17,821 nt of DNA from an uncultured Xanthobacteraceae bacterium (GTDB taxonomy: Bacteria; Pseudomonadota; Alphaproteobacteria; Rhizobiales; Xanthobacteraceae), in the NCBI GenBank assembly GCA_955652195.1, contig CATPBC010000469.1:1-17821 (forward strand), given 5' to 3'. Positions 14,771 through 17,821 of the stretch are shown piece after piece; the first letter of the stretch is position 1; every line of letters begins with the position of its first letter. The position numbers and the translations under genes are program-made. Under the pieces are notes generated by a model that did not search any database, had not been told where the DNA came from, and was given only the letters and a program-made list of their open reading frames with translations.

Positions 14771-16435
14771 ATGCGTACCGAGCGCATTATCGATTTTCAG
14801 ACCGAGCCAAGCCGCTATCGCCACTGGAAGCTAAAGGTCGACGGCGAAATCGCCACGCTATTGATGGACGTCGACGAGAAATCGTCGTTGTTCGAGGGCT
14901 ACGATCTGAAACTCAATTCCTACGATCTCGGCGTCGACATCGAACTCGCTGACGCGATCGAACGGCTGCGCTTCGAGCATCCGCAAGTGCGCGCGCTGGT
15001 GCTGCGGTCGGCGAAGCCGCGGGTGTTTTCCGCCGGCGCCAATATCCGCATGCTGGCCGGCGCGAGCCATGCGCATAAAGTAAATTTCTGCAAGTTCACC
15101 AATGAAACGCGCAATGGCATCGAGGATCTCAGCGAGCATTCCGGAATAAAATCGATCTGCGCCATCAACGGCACTGCGGCCGGCGGCGGCTATGAGCTCG
15201 CTTTGGCGACCGACTACATCATGCTGGTTGACGACGGCTCGGCGGCGGTTTCGCTGCCGGAGCTGCCGCTCTTGGCGGTGCTGCCGGGGACCGGCGGTCT
15301 CACCCGCGTCTCCGACAAGCGCCGGGTCCGCCGCGACCATGCCGACGTGTTCTGTACCACCGAGGAAGGCGTCAAGGGCAAACGCGCGGCCGAATGGCGG
15401 CTGGTCGATGCCGTGGTCCCCGGATCGAAGTTCGAGGAGGCGATCGCGGCGCATGCCAAGGAATTCGCGGCGCAATCGCCCCGTGCGGCGTCCGGTTTCG
15501 GCATCAAGCTGACGCCGCTGCAGCGGAACTTCACCGCCGATGCTATCGAATACAGCACCGTTTCGGTTGAATTTGCCCGCGACGCGCGGATCGCGACCAT
15601 CATGTTTCGCGGCCCTACTGCGCCGCCGCCCGCTTCCGCAGACGCCATGGTCTCGCTCGGGGCGGAGTTCTGGCCGCTCAAGCTCGCGCGCGAGCTTGAC
15701 GACGCCATTTTGCATATCCGCCTCAACGAACTCGACGTTGCCGCGCTTGTGTTCAAATCCTCCGGCGAGCCCGATCAGGTGCTGGCCTATGACCGGTTTC
15801 TCGATGCCAACCAGCAGCATTGGCTGGCGCATGAGATCCGTCTCCTGTGGAAGCGTGTGTTAAAGCGCGTCGACCTCACGTCGCGCACACTTGTGACCTT
15901 GATCGAACCCGGATCCTGCTTTGCCGGCACGCTTGCCGAATTGCCGCTCGCCAGCGACCGGTCCTACATTCTGATCGGCCAGCGCGAGGGCGATAACAAG
16001 CCGCCGGCGGCCATCGCTGTCGCCGACGCCAATTTCGGTCCTTATCCGATGTCGAACGGGCTGACGCGCCTCGCCAGCCGGTTCTTTGCCAATCCGGACG
16101 ATCTCGCCGCCGTCAAAGAACAACGCGGCAAGATGATCGATGCCGAAACCGCGCAACGGCTCGGGCTGGTCACATTCGCGCTCGACGATATCGACTGGGA
16201 TGACGAAGTGCGGCTGTTTCTCGAAGAACGCGCCAGCTTCTCGCCCGACGCACTCACGGGACTGGAGGCGAATTTGCGCTTTGCCGGGCCGGAAACAATG
16301 GAATCAAAAATCTTCGCGCGATTGACCGCGTGGCAGAACTGGATTTTCCAGCGTCCCAACGCCATCGGCGATGAGGGCGCGCTCAAGCGCTACGGCACCG
16401 GCCAGAAGCCGATGTTCGATCCGCGCCGAGTCTGA
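14771..16435 (+). CDS. boxC: 2,3-epoxybenzoyl-CoA dihydrolase (benzoyl-CoA-dihydrodiol lyase)
   Basis: A 554-residue protein, the normal length of BoxC, far longer than simple crotonases. BoxC hydrolyses 2,3-epoxybenzoyl-CoA, opening the ring to 3,4-dehydroadipyl-CoA semialdehyde plus formate in aerobic benzoate breakdown. Residues about 60-240 are an enoyl-CoA-hydratase fold with the oxyanion-hole segment VFSAGANIRMLAGASHAHKVNFCKF, INGTAAGGGYELALATDYI and SLPELPLLAVLPGTGGLTR. The second half (from about residue 260) is a further crotonase-like domain with GSCFAGTLAELPLASDR. A strong Shine-Dalgarno (GGAGGAG) fixes ATG 14771. boxB follows after 14 bp. The cluster context removes the ambiguity with generic enoyl-CoA hydratases. 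Confidence 0.96.
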   Translation: MRTERIIDFQTEPSRYRHWKLKVDGEIATLLMDVDEKSSLFEGYDLKLNSYDLGVDIELADAIERLRFEHPQVRALVLRSAKPRVFSAGANIRMLAGASHAHKVNFCKFTNETRNGIEDLSEHSGIKSICAINGTAAGGGYELALATDYIMLVDDGSAAVSLPELPLLAVLPGTGGLTRVSDKRRVRRDHADVFCTTEEGVKGKRAAEWRLVDAVVPGSKFEEAIAAHAKEFAAQSPRAASGFGIKLTPLQRNFTADAIEYSTVSVEFARDARIATIMFRGPTAPPPASADAMVSLGAEFWPLKLARELDDAILHIRLNELDVAALVFKSSGEPDQVLAYDRFLDANQQHWLAHEIRLLWKRVLKRVDLTSRTLVTLIEPGSCFAGTLAELPLASDRSYILIGQREGDNKPPAAIAVADANFGPYPMSNGLTRLASRFFANPDDLAAVKEQRGKMIDAETAQRLGLVTFALDDIDWDDEVRLFLEERASFSPDALTGLEANLRFAGPETMESKIFARLTAWQNWIFQRPNAIGDEGALKRYGTGQKPMFDPRRV

Positions 16436-16449
16436 GGAGGAAGCCGGTC

Positions 16450-17821
16450 ATGATGATCGAGAACGTCGATTACACAACGAAAATTCCAAACAACGTCAAT
16501 CTGACCGAAGATCGGCAGGTGCTGCGTGCGCTGGAAAGCTGGCATCCCGGCTATATCGATTGGTGGATGGATATGGGGCCGCAAGGATTTCAGGAGGCCC
16601 TCGTCTATCTGCGCACCGCCGTGTCGGTCGATCCGAAAGGTTGGGCCAAATTCGATTACGTGCGCATGCCTGATTACCGCTGGGGCATCCTGCTGGCGCC
16701 GAAAGAGGAAGACCGCAAAATCCCGTTCGGCCGGCATTACGGTGAGGCGGCTTGGCAGGACATACCGGGCGAATATCGCGCCATGCTGCGCCGGCTGATC
16801 GTGATCCAGGGCGACACCGAGCCGGCGTCAGTCGAGCAGCAGCGACACCTCGGCAAGACTGCGCCGTCGCTTTACGACATGCGCAATGTTTTCCAGGTCA
16901 ATGTCGAAGAAGGCCGCCACCTCTGGGCGATGGTCTATCTTCTGCAAAAATATTTCGGCCGCGACGGCCGCGAGGAAGCGGCCGAACTCCTACAGCGCCG
17001 CTCGGGCGACGCCGACAAGCCGCGCATGCTCGGCGCGTTTAACGAAGCGACGCCCGATTGGCTGTCGTTTCACATGTTCACGTTCTTCACCGACCGCGAC
17101 GGCAAGATGCAGCTCGAAAGCCTGGCGCAGTCGGGCTTCGACCCGCTGTCGCGCACCTGCCGCTTCATGCTGACGGAAGAAGCGCACCATATGTTCGTCG
17201 GCGAGACCGGCGTGGGCCGCACGATCCAGCGCACCTGCGAGGCGATGAAAGCGGCCGGGATCGACGATTCAGCCGACATCGACAAGGTACGCGCGCTTGG
17301 CGTGATCGATCTGCCGACCATTCAGAAGAAGCTCAATTTGCACTATTCGCTCTCGCTCGATCTATTCGGCTCGGAGGTCTCGACCAACGCCGCGAATACG
17401 TTCAGCGCGGGACTGAAAGGGCGTTTCCAAGAAACCAAGATCGACGACGATCACCGCCTGGAAAATGCGACCTATCCCGTGCTCAAGCTCGTCGACGGCG
17501 AGATCAAACGCGTCGATGAGCCGGCGTTGACTGCGATCAATATGCGCCTGCGCGATGACTACACCGCCGATTGCCAACGCGGGCTCGACCGTTGGAACAA
17601 GATCATCGCCAAGACCGGGGTTGAGTTTAAATTCGAACTGCCGCACGTCGGTTTCCATCGCTTGATCGGCGAATTCAAGGACGTGAAGGCAACGCCCGCC
17701 GGCAAGCTCATCGACGAGGCCACTTGGAATCGCGACAAACAACAGTGGCTGCCGTCGAAGGACGATGGTGACTTTATCGGCAGTCTGATGAAGCAGGTAC
17801 TCGAACCGGGCAAGTTTGCAA
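16450..17821 (+). CDS. boxB: Benzoyl-CoA 2,3-epoxidase oxygenase component, 3' end cut by the window
   Basis: 457 codons are visible of a family normally about 470-480 residues, so only the extreme C terminus is missing. BoxB is a di-iron monooxygenase that, with the NADPH-dependent reductase BoxA, converts benzoyl-CoA to its 2,3-epoxide. It opens NVDYTTKIPNNVNLTEDRQV and WHPGYIDWWMDMGP, typical of the family. The metal site is seen as two ExxH motifs: EEGRH (E153/E154, H157) and EEAHH (E243/E244, H246/H247), placed in helical segments as in soluble di-iron oxygenases. GAGGAGGAAG upstream fixes ATG 16450, and the 14-bp gap after boxC implies one transcript. boxA would be expected past the right edge or elsewhere. 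Confidence 0.96.
   Translation, partial: MMIENVDYTTKIPNNVNLTEDRQVLRALESWHPGYIDWWMDMGPQGFQEALVYLRTAVSVDPKGWAKFDYVRMPDYRWGILLAPKEEDRKIPFGRHYGEAAWQDIPGEYRAMLRRLIVIQGDTEPASVEQQRHLGKTAPSLYDMRNVFQVNVEEGRHLWAMVYLLQKYFGRDGREEAAELLQRRSGDADKPRMLGAFNEATPDWLSFHMFTFFTDRDGKMQLESLAQSGFDPLSRTCRFMLTEEAHHMFVGETGVGRTIQRTCEAMKAAGIDDSADIDKVRALGVIDLPTIQKKLNLHYSLSLDLFGSEVSTNAANTFSAGLKGRFQETKIDDDHRLENATYPVLKLVDGEIKRVDEPALTAINMRLRDDYTADCQRGLDRWNKIIAKTGVEFKFELPHVGFHRLIGEFKDVKATPAGKLIDEATWNRDKQQWLPSKDDGDFIGSLMKQVLEPGKFA

Overview
The window is GC-rich, densely packed DNA with many GTG/TTG starts and 4-nt start/stop overlaps. It looks like chromosome from an alphaproteobacterium, most likely a Rhizobiales member near the Bradyrhizobiaceae/Xanthobacteraceae. 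That placement is inferred from three things: the tsaD | hemC-hemD-Mic60-HemY_N gene order, the ligase-associated exonuclease/ligase/helicase set, and two interspersed palindromic repeats of the kind common in that order. No tRNA, rRNA, CRISPR array or insertion sequence was seen.

Layout. (1) 1-4911 is a DNA-repair module: an Lhr-like ligase-associated helicase (minus, running off the left edge) and a TPR-methyltransferase (minus), divergent from a ligase-associated exonuclease and an ATP-dependent DNA ligase (plus). The helicase carries a 143-bp palindromic element inserted in frame between helicase motifs I and Ia. A second interspersed repeat fills the divergent intergenic region. (2) 4908-7047 holds a GNAT acetyltransferase and an ATP-grasp ligase with an N-terminal RLAN-type domain, a recurrent gene pair of unknown product. 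The C39-like peptidase that usually goes with it is absent, and a 178-bp gap with nested short frames lies between the two genes. (3) 7074-8132 (minus) is tsaD, for tRNA t6A modification. (4) 8153-12729 (plus) is hemC, hemD, an alphaproteobacterial Mic60/mitofilin and a HemY_N/TPR membrane protein, packed as one operon that links tetrapyrrole synthesis with inner-membrane architecture. (5) 12802-17821 (plus) is a box cluster for aerobic benzoyl-CoA degradation: the regulator boxR, an alpha/beta hydrolase, boxC and boxB (boxB lacks its last codons). Related TATARTGCA-type operator sites precede both boxR and boxC.

How the genes work together. In the box pathway BoxB, with the reductase BoxA (not in the window), epoxidises benzoyl-CoA. 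BoxC then hydrolytically opens the epoxide ring and releases formate. BoxR probably represses both promoters until benzoyl-CoA accumulates. HemC and HemD make uroporphyrinogen III, and the adjacent membrane proteins are their conserved alphaproteobacterial neighbours. No complete new system is evident. The least explained parts are the in-frame repeat in the helicase, the GNAT/RLAN-ATP-grasp pair with its odd intergenic gap, and the hydrolase inside the box operon.
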